A DNA stretch of 64,000 nucleotides from Bacteroidales bacterium (GTDB lineage: Bacteria; Bacteroidota; Bacteroidia; Bacteroidales; UBA932). Below are positions 26,025 to 37,328 of this stretch, one piece after another. The notes under the pieces were generated by a model. The model was not told where the DNA came from. It saw only the letters and a list, made by a program, of their open reading frames with translations, and ran no database searches. Position 1 is the stretch's first letter. Every line of letters begins with the position of its first letter. Both the position numbers and the translations under genes were made by a program. The DNA is taken from positions 49,546 through 113,545 of the forward strand of contig JAFZWD010000050.1 in the NCBI GenBank assembly GCA_017617495.1, given 5' to 3'.

Positions 26025-26032
26025 TATTTTTG
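26025..26032 (+). promoter_or_regulatory. -7 box for CoA-transferase run
   Basis: TATTTTTG, 16 nt before ATG 26049. It lies on the far side of the mazG -7 box, so the two transcription starts overlap head-on. Confidence 0.5.
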
Positions 26033-26035
26033 TGC

Positions 26036-26043
26036 AAAATTAG
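26036..26043 (-). promoter_or_regulatory. -7 box for mazG
   Basis: TAATTTTG on the minus strand, 22 nt before ATG 26013. It faces the plus-strand -7 box at 26025-26032. Confidence 0.5.
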
Positions 26044-26048
26044 CAAAA

Positions 26049-27350
26049 ATGAAAGAAATCCGGTATGTCAGTGCGGACGAGGCTGTAAGCCACATCAAGT
26101 CCGGCAGCCATATACACCTCAGCAGCGTTGCCAGCGTTCCCCATTGCCTGATAGCGGCCCTTTGCCGCAGGGCCGACGCGGGAGATGTGCGCGACCTGCA
26201 TTTCCACCATTTCCACACCGAAGGTCCCGCCCCCTACAGCGAGGAGCGCTATGCGGGCATTTTCTTCGAGCAGGGATTCTTCGTGGGGCCCAACGTGAGG
26301 GCCAACGTAAATGCCGGATGGGCGGATTATCTGCCGGTTCATCTTGGCGAGAGCCAGAAGCTCTATCGCGAGGGTTATATCCACCTTGGAGCAGCTCTGG
26401 TGCAGGTTTCGCTGCCCGATGCGCAGGGGCGCGTGTCGCTGGGAACCTCCGTGGACTGCAGCGTGGCGGCGGTGGAATCTGCCGACCTGGTGATAGGCGT
26501 GGTGAACCCCCACGTGCCCTATGCCCACGGCGACCTTCTCAGCCTGGACCGGTTCGACTATCTGGTGCAGGACGATACGCCGCTCATTACCAAGGACTTC
26601 GCGGAGCCTACTCCCACCGAGGTCATTATCGGCAAGAACTGCGCTGCGCTGGTGGAGGACGGCGACTGCATCCAGATGGGAATCGGTGCGCTGCCCAATG
26701 CCCTGGCGGCCCAACTTGGCGGGCATAAGAACCTCGGTCTTCATACCGAAATGTTTGCAGACGGACTGTTGCGCCTTATCAAGGCAGGCGTAATAAACGG
26801 CGCCTGCAAGAAGATAGACACCGGCAAGGTGGTAGCTTCGTTCCTGCTCGGCTCGCAGGATGTCTATTCCTTTATCGACGACAATCCCGACGTGCTGATG
26901 CGCGACATAAAATACGTCAACAACCCCTTTGTAATAGCCCAGAACCCGCATATGAAGGCTATCAACTCCGCTACGGAGGTGGACCTCACCGGGCAGATCA
27001 GCGCCGACAGCATCGGCACCCGCATTTTCTCGGGCACCGGCGGACAGTTGGAGTTCGTGCGCGGCGCGGTAATGAGCGAAGGCGGCAAGAGCATCACCGC
27101 ATTCGCGTCCCGCACGCTCAAGGGCAAGAACAAGATCGTTCCCGTCCTTAATCCCGGGGCCGGAGTGGTTACTCCTCGCGCTGACGCCCACTGGGTGGTC
27201 ACCGAATACGGCGCAGTGGACCTCTACGGCAAGTCGCTGCAGGAACGCGCCAAACTGCTCATAAGCATAGCGCATCCCGACGACCGTGAGGCTCTGGACC
27301 GCGCGGCCTTTGAACGTTTCGGCCCCCATTGGCATAACTTATCCATTTGA
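26049..27350 (+). CDS. Acetyl-CoA hydrolase/transferase family CoA-transferase
   Basis: 433 residues. Family I CoA-transferase fold: N-terminal SGSHIHLSSVASVPHCL, CoA-binding IQMGIGALPNALAAQL, the active-site Glu234 in NLGLHTEMFADGL, and the C-terminal GGQLEFVRGA, FASRTLKGKNKIVP and VTEYGAVDLYGKSLQERA. It resembles 4-hydroxybutyrate or butyrate:acetate CoA-transferases, moving CoA between a short acyl-CoA and acetate. The acyl substrate cannot be decided. It fits the acetate metabolism shown by ackA-pta. Confidence 0.9.
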   Translation: MKEIRYVSADEAVSHIKSGSHIHLSSVASVPHCLIAALCRRADAGDVRDLHFHHFHTEGPAPYSEERYAGIFFEQGFFVGPNVRANVNAGWADYLPVHLGESQKLYREGYIHLGAALVQVSLPDAQGRVSLGTSVDCSVAAVESADLVIGVVNPHVPYAHGDLLSLDRFDYLVQDDTPLITKDFAEPTPTEVIIGKNCAALVEDGDCIQMGIGALPNALAAQLGGHKNLGLHTEMFADGLLRLIKAGVINGACKKIDTGKVVASFLLGSQDVYSFIDDNPDVLMRDIKYVNNPFVIAQNPHMKAINSATEVDLTGQISADSIGTRIFSGTGGQLEFVRGAVMSEGGKSITAFASRTLKGKNKIVPVLNPGAGVVTPRADAHWVVTEYGAVDLYGKSLQERAKLLISIAHPDDREALDRAAFERFGPHWHNLSI

Positions 27351-27352
27351 TT

Positions 27353-27877
27353 ATGAAAGTATTGGTAGTCATAGACGCCCAGAACGATTTTATCGACGGG
27401 GCGCTCGGAAGCAAAGAGGCGCAGGCCGCCGTTCCGCACATTGCGGAGCGTATCGCAAAGAAGGATTTCGACCTGCTGGTCTTCACCCAGGATACCCACA
27501 GCGAGAATTATATGCAGACGCGTGAGGGCGCAAAGCTGCCGGTTCCGCACTGCCTGCGCGGCAGCGACGGCTGGAAGGTGAGCCCCGTGCTGCTGAAGGC
27601 CGCCGAAGGCATTAAGGACGTGCGTTTCATCGCAAAGCCAACCTTCGGTTCCTTCGAACTGCGCGACCTTCTTCTGGGACTTCCGAAACCCCTCGAAGTC
27701 GAATTCTGCGGCTTCTGCACGGATATCTGCGTGGTTTCCAACGTGCTCATAAGCAAGGCTGCCCTGTATGAGGACGCCGATATTAAGGTGAATGCTGCCT
27801 GCTGTGCAGGAGTGACTCCGGATAAGCACAAGGCGGCCCTCGAAACCATGGCTTCCTGCCAGATAGAGATTATCTGA
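27353..27877 (+). CDS. Isochorismatase-like cysteine hydrolase
   Basis: 174 residues. The Asp of VVIDAQNDF, a Lys in FIAKPTFGSF and the nucleophile Cys in CGFCTDICVVSN make the family triad. Members include nicotinamidases and other amidases. Here the metal-binding details of nicotinamidase (DxHxxxH) are only partly seen (TQDTHSENY), so I leave the substrate open. It starts 3 bp after the CoA-transferase and its stop shares a base with the tcdA ATG. Confidence 0.85.
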   Translation: MKVLVVIDAQNDFIDGALGSKEAQAAVPHIAERIAKKDFDLLVFTQDTHSENYMQTREGAKLPVPHCLRGSDGWKVSPVLLKAAEGIKDVRFIAKPTFGSFELRDLLLGLPKPLEVEFCGFCTDICVVSNVLISKAALYEDADIKVNAACCAGVTPDKHKAALETMASCQIEII

Positions 27878-28590
27878 TGGAACCCTGGCAGGAACGCACC
27901 GCCCTGCTCTTCGGCGAAGAAGGGCTTGCCCGGCTCGAATCGGCCAGCGTGCTGATCGTGGGCGTCGGGGGAGTGGGAGGCGCCGCTGCCGAAATGCTCG
28001 CCCGCAGTTCCGTGGGCCATATCATCCTTGTGGATGCCGACGTGGTGGAGGCATCCAACATCAACCGCCAGCTGCCCGCGCTGCATTCCGCGGTAGGCCG
28101 CGGGAAATGCGAAACCGTCGCGGCGCGTATCCGCGACATCAACCCGGCGGCAGCCGTGGACATCATCCCCGAATACATCTGCGAAGAGAATATAGACGCC
28201 CTCCTGGGCGGGTTCAGGCCCGATTTCGTGGTGGACGCCATCGATACGCTCAGCCCCAAGATAGCACTTATCCAGTGGTGCCTGAAGAACGGCCTGCGCC
28301 TCGTGAGCTCGATGGGCTCGGGGGCCAAGACCGACGCCACCAGGGTGCGCCTCGCCGACATCTCCCAAACCCGCGAATGCCCCCTCGCACACCAGCTGCG
28401 AAAGCGCCTGCACCGGCTCGGCATCAGCAGCGGATTCCTTGCCGTCTATTCCGAGGAAAAACCGGACAGGGATGCCGTGGTGCTGGAAGAGGGCCGCAAC
28501 AAGAAGAGCAATGTGGGCACGGTGAGCTATCTGCCCGCGGTCTTCGGATGCGTATGCGCGCAGGCGGTTGTGTGTGGAATTGTCAAATGA
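27877..28590 (+). CDS. tcdA: tRNA threonylcarbamoyladenosine dehydratase
   Basis: 237 residues of the ThiF/E1-like family. ATP-binding VLIVGVGGVGGAAAEMLARSSV, the ILVDADVVEASNINRQLPAL block and VDAIDTLSPKIALIQWC match TcdA (CsdL). It cyclises t6A37 of tRNA to ct6A using ATP. The length agrees. The last gene of the short run begun at 26049. Confidence 0.93.
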   Translation: MEPWQERTALLFGEEGLARLESASVLIVGVGGVGGAAAEMLARSSVGHIILVDADVVEASNINRQLPALHSAVGRGKCETVAARIRDINPAAAVDIIPEYICEENIDALLGGFRPDFVVDAIDTLSPKIALIQWCLKNGLRLVSSMGSGAKTDATRVRLADISQTRECPLAHQLRKRLHRLGISSGFLAVYSEEKPDRDAVVLEEGRNKKSNVGTVSYLPAVFGCVCAQAVVCGIVK

Positions 28591-28596
28591 ATTTTG

Positions 28597-28604
28597 TATC
28601 TTTG
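28597..28604 (+). promoter_or_regulatory. -7 box for the acyltransferase-like gene and prfA
   Basis: TATCTTTG just after the tcdA stop and 23 nt before ATG 28628. Confidence 0.55.
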
Positions 28605-28627
28605 CAGTCTGTACTAAAACTGGCAGT

Positions 28628-29749
28628 ATGACTAATTACCGTTTAATCGAAGTCAATGACGCGAAGGACCTCCTGCGCTTCGTACGCTTCCCGGATCAGC
28701 TCTACAAGGGATGCCCGCAGTATGTGCCGGCCATCCATAACTGGGAGGTGAAGAACCTTACCAAGGATGCGGCTCTGGAGTATTGCACCCACAAGATGTG
28801 GATGGTAACCGACGGCAACAAGGTCGTGGGGCGTATCTGCGCCATGATCAACCCCCGCTACAACGAGCGTTACGGCAAAAAGTGCGTGCGCTTCGGCTGG
28901 TTCGACTGCATCAACGACCTCGATGTCGCCCATATGCTCATTGTGGCGGCCGAGACCTGGGCCAAGGACCAGGGCATGGACACCATCCACGGCCCTCTCT
29001 ACTACAATACGCTCGGCAAGCAGGGTATGCTGGTCGAGGGCTACGAGAACATCCCGCCCTTCAACTGCCTGTACAATTACCCCTACTACAACGACCTCCT
29101 GGAGCATCTGGGCTTCGAAAAGGAGTGCGACTGGATCCAGTACAAGATGGTCGCGAACCACGGTGTGCCCGAGAAGGCCCGCCGCGTGGCCAATATAGTT
29201 ATCCAGCGCTACAACCTGCACTTCGGCAGCCTGGACAAACTCAAGAAGGACCCCGAGATGGTCAAGAAGTTCTTCCGCCTCTACAGCGATTCGTTCTCCG
29301 AGGCCGTCTATAATTTCATTCCTTTCACCGAGAAGGAAATCGAGCAGGAAGCAGCTTCCGTGAGGCGTTTCATCAACGACAAGGCCAGTGTGCTGCTGCT
29401 CGACGAGAACGACGACATCGTGGCCTTCGCCATTTCCTTCCCCTTCATGAGCTGGGCCCTGCAGAAGGCAAAAGGCAAGTTGTTCCCCTTCGGATGGATA
29501 CATCTGCTCCGCGCGATGCACAATTTCGAAACCACCGACCTCATGATAAACGGTGCCGTGCCCGAGTGGCAGAACAAGGGCGTGAGCGCGGTCTACTACC
29601 GCGAGATGGGCGACCGTGCCATCAAGGTGGGCATGCGCTGGGGCATCTCCAACCCCCAGATTGAGAGCAACAGTGCGGTGAACATCTGGAACAGCTACGA
29701 GCACGAGCCCTATATGCGCCGCAGGTGCTACATTAAAAAGATTAAGTGA
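28628..29749 (+). CDS. GNAT-like acyltransferase, conserved in Bacteroidota
   Basis: 373 residues from ATG 28628, chosen because an upstream TTG-started frame covers the promoter. Two regions resemble GNAT folds: an N-terminal [29 protein letters not shown] stretch and a C-terminal [26 protein letters not shown], which resembles the acetyl-CoA-binding turn. Such proteins are annotated as hypothetical or N-acetyltransferase; no substrate is known. The stop overlaps the prfA ATG by one base. Confidence 0.75.
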   Translation: MTNYRLIEVNDAKDLLRFVRFPDQLYKGCPQYVPAIHNWEVKNLTKDAALEYCTHKMWMVTDGNKVVGRICAMINPRYNERYGKKCVRFGWFDCINDLDVAHMLIVAAETWAKDQGMDTIHGPLYYNTLGKQGMLVEGYENIPPFNCLYNYPYYNDLLEHLGFEKECDWIQYKMVANHGVPEKARRVANIVIQRYNLHFGSLDKLKKDPEMVKKFFRLYSDSFSEAVYNFIPFTEKEIEQEAASVRRFINDKASVLLLDENDDIVAFAISFPFMSWALQKAKGKLFPFGWIHLLRAMHNFETTDLMINGAVPEWQNKGVSAVYYREMGDRAIKVGMRWGISNPQIESNSAVNIWNSYEHEPYMRRRCYIKKIK

Positions 29750-30840
29750 TGGCAGATACCAAGTTACTCGAGAAAGTTCTTTCCCTACAGGACAAGTTCG
29801 CGTCGCTCCAGGCCCAGCTTTCGAGCCCGGACGTGATGTCGGATATGAAGAAGTATGTGCAGCTGAACAAGGATTACAAGGAACTTGAGCCCATTATCAA
29901 GGCCGGTCTCGAGTACAAGAAGATGCTGGACAATATAGCCTCCGCCCGCGAAATCCTCCAGACCGAGAAGGACGAGGACCTGCGCGACATGGCAAAGGAG
30001 GAAATCTCCGCAATCGAGGCGGCGCTTCCCGACATGGAGCAGAATATCAAGCTCCTGCTCATCCCTGCGGATCCCGACGACGGCAAGAATGCCCTTGTGG
30101 AAATCCGCGGCGGCACCGGCGGCGACGAGGCCGCAATCTTTGCGGGCGACCTCTTCCGCATGTATCAGCATTATGCCGAGTCCAAGGGCTGGAAGCTGGA
30201 AGTCACCGACCAGACGCTGGGAACCTCCGGCGGCTTCAAGCAGGTGGTTTTCAAGCTCAGCGGCAGCGACGGCGTCTACGGCCTCATGAAGTACGAGTCC
30301 GGCGTGCACCGCGTGCAGCGAGTGCCCCAGACCGAGACTCAGGGCCGAATCCAGACCTCGGCCGCTTCCGTGGCGGTTTTCCCGGAAGCCGGCGAGTTCG
30401 ACATCGAGCTTAATCCCGCGGATATCCGCAAGGATCTTTTCTGCGCATCCGGCCCGGGCGGACAGGGGGTCAATACCACCTATTCCGCCGTCCGCCTCAC
30501 CCATATCCCTTCGGGAATCGTGGTGCAGTGCCAGGAGGAGCGTTCGCAGATCAAGAATACGGAGCGTGCAATGGAAGAGTTGCGTACCCGTCTCTACAAT
30601 ATGGAACACCAGAAGTACCTGGACGGCATTGCCGCCAAGCGTAAGACCATGGTGTCCACGGGCGACCGCTCCGCAAAAATCCGTACTTACAACTATCCTC
30701 AGTCGAGGGTTACCGATCACCGTATCAACTGGACGATGTACAACCTGCCCGCTTTTATGAACGGGGATATCCAGGAGTGTATCGAGCAGCTTCAGGTCGC
30801 CGAGAACGCCGAGCGCCTCAAGGAAGCCGGCGAAGAATAA
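29749..30840 (+). CDS. prfA: Peptide chain release factor 1
   Basis: 363 residues. The GGQ loop in [25 protein letters not shown] triggers peptidyl-tRNA hydrolysis. The stop-codon-reading tripeptide region reads [10 protein letters not shown], where E. coli RF1 has PAT, but the Pro-x-Thr form is kept, so UAA/UAG reading is expected. The RF1 length and the absence of an SPF motif exclude RF2. The ATG at 29749 is preferred to an in-frame GTG at 29746. Confidence 0.97.
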   Translation: MADTKLLEKVLSLQDKFASLQAQLSSPDVMSDMKKYVQLNKDYKELEPIIKAGLEYKKMLDNIASAREILQTEKDEDLRDMAKEEISAIEAALPDMEQNIKLLLIPADPDDGKNALVEIRGGTGGDEAAIFAGDLFRMYQHYAESKGWKLEVTDQTLGTSGGFKQVVFKLSGSDGVYGLMKYESGVHRVQRVPQTETQGRIQTSAASVAVFPEAGEFDIELNPADIRKDLFCASGPGGQGVNTTYSAVRLTHIPSGIVVQCQEERSQIKNTERAMEELRTRLYNMEHQKYLDGIAAKRKTMVSTGDRSAKIRTYNYPQSRVTDHRINWTMYNLPAFMNGDIQECIEQLQVAENAERLKEAGEE

Positions 30841-30939
30841 CGCCGCCTTTCCTTCCGCGTCAGGCAAAGGGCCGTGGTGCGTCCCGCAAGGGGAGCCCAC
30901 CCCGGCATTGCCTTCCTCGCTAGGCCAGCGCGCGGCGGC

Positions 30940-32187
30940 TTATACTTTACGGAACGCGATGCAAGCGTTGTGACCGCCGAAGCCGAATGAATTGCTGATG
31001 CCAAGATTGACATCAGCTTTTTTTGCGGCGTTGGGGGTATAATCCAGGTCGCAGTCGGGGTCGGGGTTGTCGAGGTTGATGGTGGGAGGGATGAGGCCTT
31101 CCTGGAGGGCCAGGACGGTGACTACGGCCTCCGCGGCGCCGGTTCCGCCGAACATGTGGCCGTGCATACTCTTGGTAGAGGAAATGTGGGCCCTGCGGGC
31201 GGCGTCTTCGCCCATGGCAATCTTTATGGCGCGGGTTTCGGCAACGTCGTTGTAGTAGGTGCCTGTGCCGTGCGCATTGATGTAGACACTGTCTTTTTCG
31301 GGGTCGAATCCGGCCTGGTCGAGCGCAATCTTGATGCAGCGTGCCTGGGTGCTTCCGTCGGGACGCGGAGCCGTGGCGTGGTAGGCGTCGCAGGTGCTGC
31401 CGTAACCCACCATCTCGGCGTAGATGTGCGCACCGCGTGCGACTGCGTGCTCCCATTCTTCAAGAACCAGAACGGCGGAGCCGTCGGCCATCACGAAACC
31501 GGCCCTGTCCTTGTTGAAGGGAAGGCAGGCGTGTTTGGGATCGGGTGCAGTCGTGAGCGCCTTGCAGTTGGCGAATCCGGCAAGCCCCAGGGGAACGCAG
31601 GCGAACTCGCTGCCGCCTGCAATCATCGCCGTGGCATAGCCGTGACGGATGCTGCGGTAGGCCTCTCCGAGTGAATGGGACGAGGTTGCGCAGGCGGTCT
31701 GGATGTTGAGGCAGCTGTTCTGCGCGTTGAATTTTATGGCTATCTGGCCGGAGGCCATGTCCGCTATCATCGTGGGGATGAACAGGGGAGAGATCCACTG
31801 TCCGGTGGGGTCTTCGTAGAGTTTGTTTACCTCGGGGATAATCACGTCGAATCCTCCCACTCCGGAGCCCACAATGGTGCCGAGCTCCTCGGGGGCGATG
31901 TTCTCGCCGCTGACAAGGCCGGCGTCCTTCATGGCCTGCCAGGCCGATGCCATGCCGTAGATGGTGAACATGGCCTGCTTGCGGATGAAGGGTGCGTCCA
32001 TTCCGTAGTTCTCGGGATGGAAGTCGCGGACCTTGCCCGCAATCTTTACCTTGAATCCGTCGGTGGGAAATTCATTTATATAATCGATACCGCAAACCCC
32101 TTTCCTGAGGTTGGCCCAGAACGTGGGGACATCGTTTCCGATGCACGAAACCACACCGAGCCCGGTTACTGCTACGCGTTTGTCCAT
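30940..32187 (-). CDS. fabF: Beta-ketoacyl-ACP synthase II
   Basis: 415 residues from ATG 32187 (MDKRVAVTGLGVVSCIG). The Cys-His-His triad is visible: NIQTACATSSHS, YINAHGTGTYYND and STKSMHGHMFGGTGAAEAV. It elongates acyl-ACP in fatty acid synthesis. An open frame extends far upstream on this strand but crosses the promoter and the LytTR gene, so it is not part of the protein. No acpP lies next to it. Confidence 0.96.
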   Translation of the reverse strand: MDKRVAVTGLGVVSCIGNDVPTFWANLRKGVCGIDYINEFPTDGFKVKIAGKVRDFHPENYGMDAPFIRKQAMFTIYGMASAWQAMKDAGLVSGENIAPEELGTIVGSGVGGFDVIIPEVNKLYEDPTGQWISPLFIPTMIADMASGQIAIKFNAQNSCLNIQTACATSSHSLGEAYRSIRHGYATAMIAGGSEFACVPLGLAGFANCKALTTAPDPKHACLPFNKDRAGFVMADGSAVLVLEEWEHAVARGAHIYAEMVGYGSTCDAYHATAPRPDGSTQARCIKIALDQAGFDPEKDSVYINAHGTGTYYNDVAETRAIKIAMGEDAARRAHISSTKSMHGHMFGGTGAAEAVVTVLALQEGLIPPTINLDNPDPDCDLDYTPNAAKKADVNLGISNSFGFGGHNACIAFRKV

Positions 32188-32208
32188 ACTGCCGGTTATT
32201 AGGGAATG

Positions 32209-32216
32209 CAAATATA
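32209..32216 (-). promoter_or_regulatory. -7 box for fabF
   Basis: TATATTTG on the minus strand, 21 nt before ATG 32187. Confidence 0.55.
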
Positions 32217-32228
32217 GCATTTTTTCGT

Positions 32229-32236
32229 TATCTTTG
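32229..32236 (+). promoter_or_regulatory. -7 box for LytTR-DUF4293-phosphorylase run
   Basis: TATCTTTG, 20 nt before ATG 32257. It is divergent from the fabF promoter, with 12 bp between the two boxes. Confidence 0.55.
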
Positions 32237-32256
32237 CCTACGCAAAGTTTATCCTG

Positions 32257-32928
32257 ATGGTAAAAGACAACAACAAGAAGCCAGCGGAGAACGGCGGCCA
32301 GCAGCCGTCGTCGTCGGTGTTCGCCGGTATTGGCAGCGTCCTGCTGCTGATGCCGCTCATCGTGGCTTCGCTGGTTACCACCGGCGTAATCCGCATAGAC
32401 TTCCGTGGCTTCTGGCAGATCTTCCTGGAGGCCTTCCTTTACGGCCTCCTCACCATCGGGGCTGCATATCTGCTGGTGGCCCTCCACTTCGTCATCAAGG
32501 ACAGGGCCAACATCATCCGCCTTATGAACATGGGCGACGTGGTGAGCGACAGCTTCCCGGCCCCCCAGGACGAGCAGATCATCACCCTGTTCGACAACGA
32601 CGGCGACATGAAGCTGTCGGTGCGCCTGCGCAACATTTTCTTCATAGAATCGGACGACAACTACATCAAGGTGTGGTACGCCGACAACAACGGCGAAGTC
32701 AAACAGTATATGCTCCGCTGCCGCCTTAAGACGGTGGAGGAGAGCTTCGCGGGGAGCGACCTGGTGCGCTGCCACCGCAAATACATTGTGAACCTGTCCA
32801 GGATCGAAACGCTTACCCGCCAGAAGGAGGGTTACTATATCGACCTGGGCATAGAAACCGCGAACGCGCTGCCGGTCTCCAAGACCTATGAGGCCAGCGT
32901 GCTCGCAAGATTTAATGCACGTCAGTAA
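32257..32928 (+). CDS. Membrane-anchored LytTR DNA-binding regulator
   Basis: 223 residues. Two membrane helices (~22-43 and ~55-80) are followed by a linker and a C-terminal LytTR domain (~120-218): IFFIESDDNYIKVWY, MLRCRLKTVEES, VRCHRKYIVNLSRIETL and ALPVSKTYEASVLARF. There is no receiver domain. The protein would bind DNA while held in the cytoplasmic membrane, and may sense membrane or envelope state. The next gene starts on its stop codon, so DUF4293 is co-translated. Confidence 0.88.
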   Translation: MVKDNNKKPAENGGQQPSSSVFAGIGSVLLLMPLIVASLVTTGVIRIDFRGFWQIFLEAFLYGLLTIGAAYLLVALHFVIKDRANIIRLMNMGDVVSDSFPAPQDEQIITLFDNDGDMKLSVRLRNIFFIESDDNYIKVWYADNNGEVKQYMLRCRLKTVEESFAGSDLVRCHRKYIVNLSRIETLTRQKEGYYIDLGIETANALPVSKTYEASVLARFNARQ

Positions 32929-33305
32929 TGTGGCAGAGAGTACAGACCCTTTATCTTGCACTGGCATTCGTGGCGGTGCTTTTCGTCGTGCTCGGTTTCG
33001 ACAGGACTGCTTTCGTGGTGCTGTCGTCGGTGGCGCTGGCGCTCGAGTTCCTGGCGCTCACCGTCTACCGGCACCGGATTTTCCAGATGCGCACTGCGGT
33101 GCTGGCCGCACTGATACTTCTGGGCCTTCAGGTCTGGATAGGGGTGGACTACTTCTCCGCCGCCGATAAAAGCACCTTCGGCATAGCGACCGTGCTGCCC
33201 GCCGTGGCAATTATACTCGATATCCTCGCGGCAAGGTCCATACTTGCCGACGAGCTCCTGGTAAGGAGCGCTTCGAGGCTTCGTTCCGCAAAGAAAAAAC
33301 ACTAA
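32928..33305 (+). CDS. DUF4293 family membrane protein
   Basis: 125 residues, four predicted membrane helices, beginning MWQRVQTLYLALAFVA and ending DELLVRSASRLRSAKKKH. Both ends are characteristic of DUF4293, a Bacteroidota-specific family of unknown role. It starts directly at the LytTR stop and is followed 13 nt later by the phosphorylase gene. Confidence 0.85.
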   Translation: MWQRVQTLYLALAFVAVLFVVLGFDRTAFVVLSSVALALEFLALTVYRHRIFQMRTAVLAALILLGLQVWIGVDYFSAADKSTFGIATVLPAVAIILDILAARSILADELLVRSASRLRSAKKKH

Positions 33306-33318
33306 AAACCAATACATT

Positions 33319-34188
33319 ATGAGAATTCCTGAATCTGAACTGATAATCAACGGAGACGGTTCCGTATTCCATCTTCACATCAAGCCCGAAGAACTTGCGG
33401 ACACCGTCGTCCTGTTCGGCGATCCCGAAAGGGTGAAAATGTTCGAGGCCCTCTTCGAGGACGTGGAGGCAAAGGGCCAGTCCCGCGAATTTGCGTTCTG
33501 CACCGGACATTATCACGGCAAGCGTATGACGGCAGTTTCGCACGGCATCGGGTGCGACAATATCGACATTGTCGCCACCGAGCTCGACGCCCTTGCGAAC
33601 GTGGACTTCAAGACCCGCGAGGTCAAGCCCGAGCACAAGACGCTCACGCTGGTGCGTATCGGCACCTGCGGCGCCATCCAGCCCGAGATTCCACTCGGCT
33701 CGTTCATCCTGAGCCACATTTCGGTGGGCTGCGACGGCCTTATGAACTGGTACGAAGGCCGCGACGAAATCGCGCTGCTCGACTTCGAGGAAGCCTTCAA
33801 GAAGTCGGTGCACTGGGCCAAGCATCTGCCGGATCCCTATTTCGTACGCGCCTCGCAGCGCCTCATCGACCTCTTCGAACCCTACACGGTTAAGGGTATG
33901 ACGGTGGCTGCATCGGGCTTCTACGGCCCTCAGGGACGCGTAGTGCGCCAGGGTCTCGCAATGCCCAACATGCTCGAGGACTTCGAGAAATTCGAATTCA
34001 AGGGTTACAAGATCACCAACTTCGAGATGGAAGGTTCGGCGCTGGCAGGTATGGCCCGCAAGCTCGGCCACGACGCCATCACTGTGTGCTGCGCCATCGC
34101 GCACCGCTATCTCAAGGATGCCAACACCGATTACAAGCCCCGCGTTAGGGAACTCGTAAAACTGGTCATGGACAAGCTTTCGGAATAG
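33319..34188 (+). CDS. Nucleoside (uridine-type) phosphorylase
   Basis: 289 residues. NP-I fold: VVLFGDPERVKMFE (phosphate-binding start), VSHGIGCDNIDIVATELDAL, VRIGTCGAIQPEIPLGSF and NFEMEGSALAGMARKLGH (the ME pair contacting ribose). This fits uridine phosphorylase-like enzymes that release uracil plus ribose 1-phosphate. Exact base preference cannot be told from motifs. Confidence 0.9.
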   Translation: MRIPESELIINGDGSVFHLHIKPEELADTVVLFGDPERVKMFEALFEDVEAKGQSREFAFCTGHYHGKRMTAVSHGIGCDNIDIVATELDALANVDFKTREVKPEHKTLTLVRIGTCGAIQPEIPLGSFILSHISVGCDGLMNWYEGRDEIALLDFEEAFKKSVHWAKHLPDPYFVRASQRLIDLFEPYTVKGMTVAASGFYGPQGRVVRQGLAMPNMLEDFEKFEFKGYKITNFEMEGSALAGMARKLGHDAITVCCAIAHRYLKDANTDYKPRVRELVKLVMDKLSE

Positions 34189-34192
34189 GGGC

Positions 34193-34690
34193 TCAGCTCT
34201 TTATTCCCGTACTCACAGGAAACGCTCCCAGCAGGCGGTTTATTTCGTCCTCGCGGGGAGTGTATTCTTTTGTGTCGGGCCCGGAAGGGGAGGATGCGCT
34301 GATGGCCGCTTCGCGAAGCATTCCCGAGCATACGGGTCCGTGCATCTGGCGCAGGGCGCGCAACAGATGCAGTGCTCCCACCTCGCCGGCGTCGTCTTTC
34401 TGAGCCTCGGCGACCGCAAGGTTGATGGCGGCGTCGCCCTGGGGTCCCGGACGCACCGAATCCGCCATCTCGTAGGGGATGGCTTCCCTGTGGAAAAGGG
34501 CCGCGTCGATGCGCTTTTTAAGTTCCTGCGGATCGATGCCCCCGGCGGCCAGGATCGCGGCCGCTCCGCAGGCGGAATTGCGCAGCATTCCCAGCATCAG
34601 ATGGTCCGCCGAAACCTCCGTACAGCCGGTTCTCATCGCCTCTTCGCGGGCGAAAGAAAGAATGTCGCAAAAATCTTGGGAAAACTTCAT
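34193..34690 (-). CDS. Stand-alone Clp N-domain protein
   Basis: 165 residues that consist almost entirely of a Clp repeat (R) N-domain: FSFAREEAM-like helix, TEVSADHLMLGMLRNSACGAAAILAAGG, then the second half with GALHLLRALRQMHGPVCSGML. No AAA+ ATPase follows; the gene ends 5 bp from the phosphorylase stop. From memory, Bacteroides genomes carry clpC divergent from gyrA at this place, so this may be a clpC reduced to its adaptor-binding domain, or a ClpS/ClpF-like adaptor. The ATG at 34690 follows a -7 box. Confidence 0.8.
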   Translation of the reverse strand: MKFSQDFCDILSFAREEAMRTGCTEVSADHLMLGMLRNSACGAAAILAAGGIDPQELKKRIDAALFHREAIPYEMADSVRPGPQGDAAINLAVAEAQKDDAGEVGALHLLRALRQMHGPVCSGMLREAAISASSPSGPDTKEYTPREDEINRLLGAFPVSTGIKS

Positions 34691-34701
34691 AATTACTGCC
34701 G

Positions 34702-34709
34702 CAAAAGTA
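34702..34709 (-). promoter_or_regulatory. -7 box for the Clp N-domain gene
   Basis: TACTTTTG on the minus strand, 11 nt before ATG 34690. Confidence 0.45.
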
Positions 34710-34732
34710 GTGAAAATATCGGATAAATTTGT

Positions 34733-34740
34733 TATATTTG
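34733..34740 (+). promoter_or_regulatory. -7 box for gyrA
   Basis: TATATTTG, 22 nt before ATG 34763. Confidence 0.55.
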
Positions 34741-34762
34741 CGTGATTATGTAATTGAAAGAT

Positions 34763-37318
<2,556 letters not shown>

Positions 37319-37328
37319 AATCAAGATT

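Noticed and set aside
30841-30939. Small gene or strong terminator between prfA and fabF
   Set aside because: About 100 GC-rich bases with distant GCCGCC/GGCGGC arms but no compact stem followed by a T-run and no convincing short frame.
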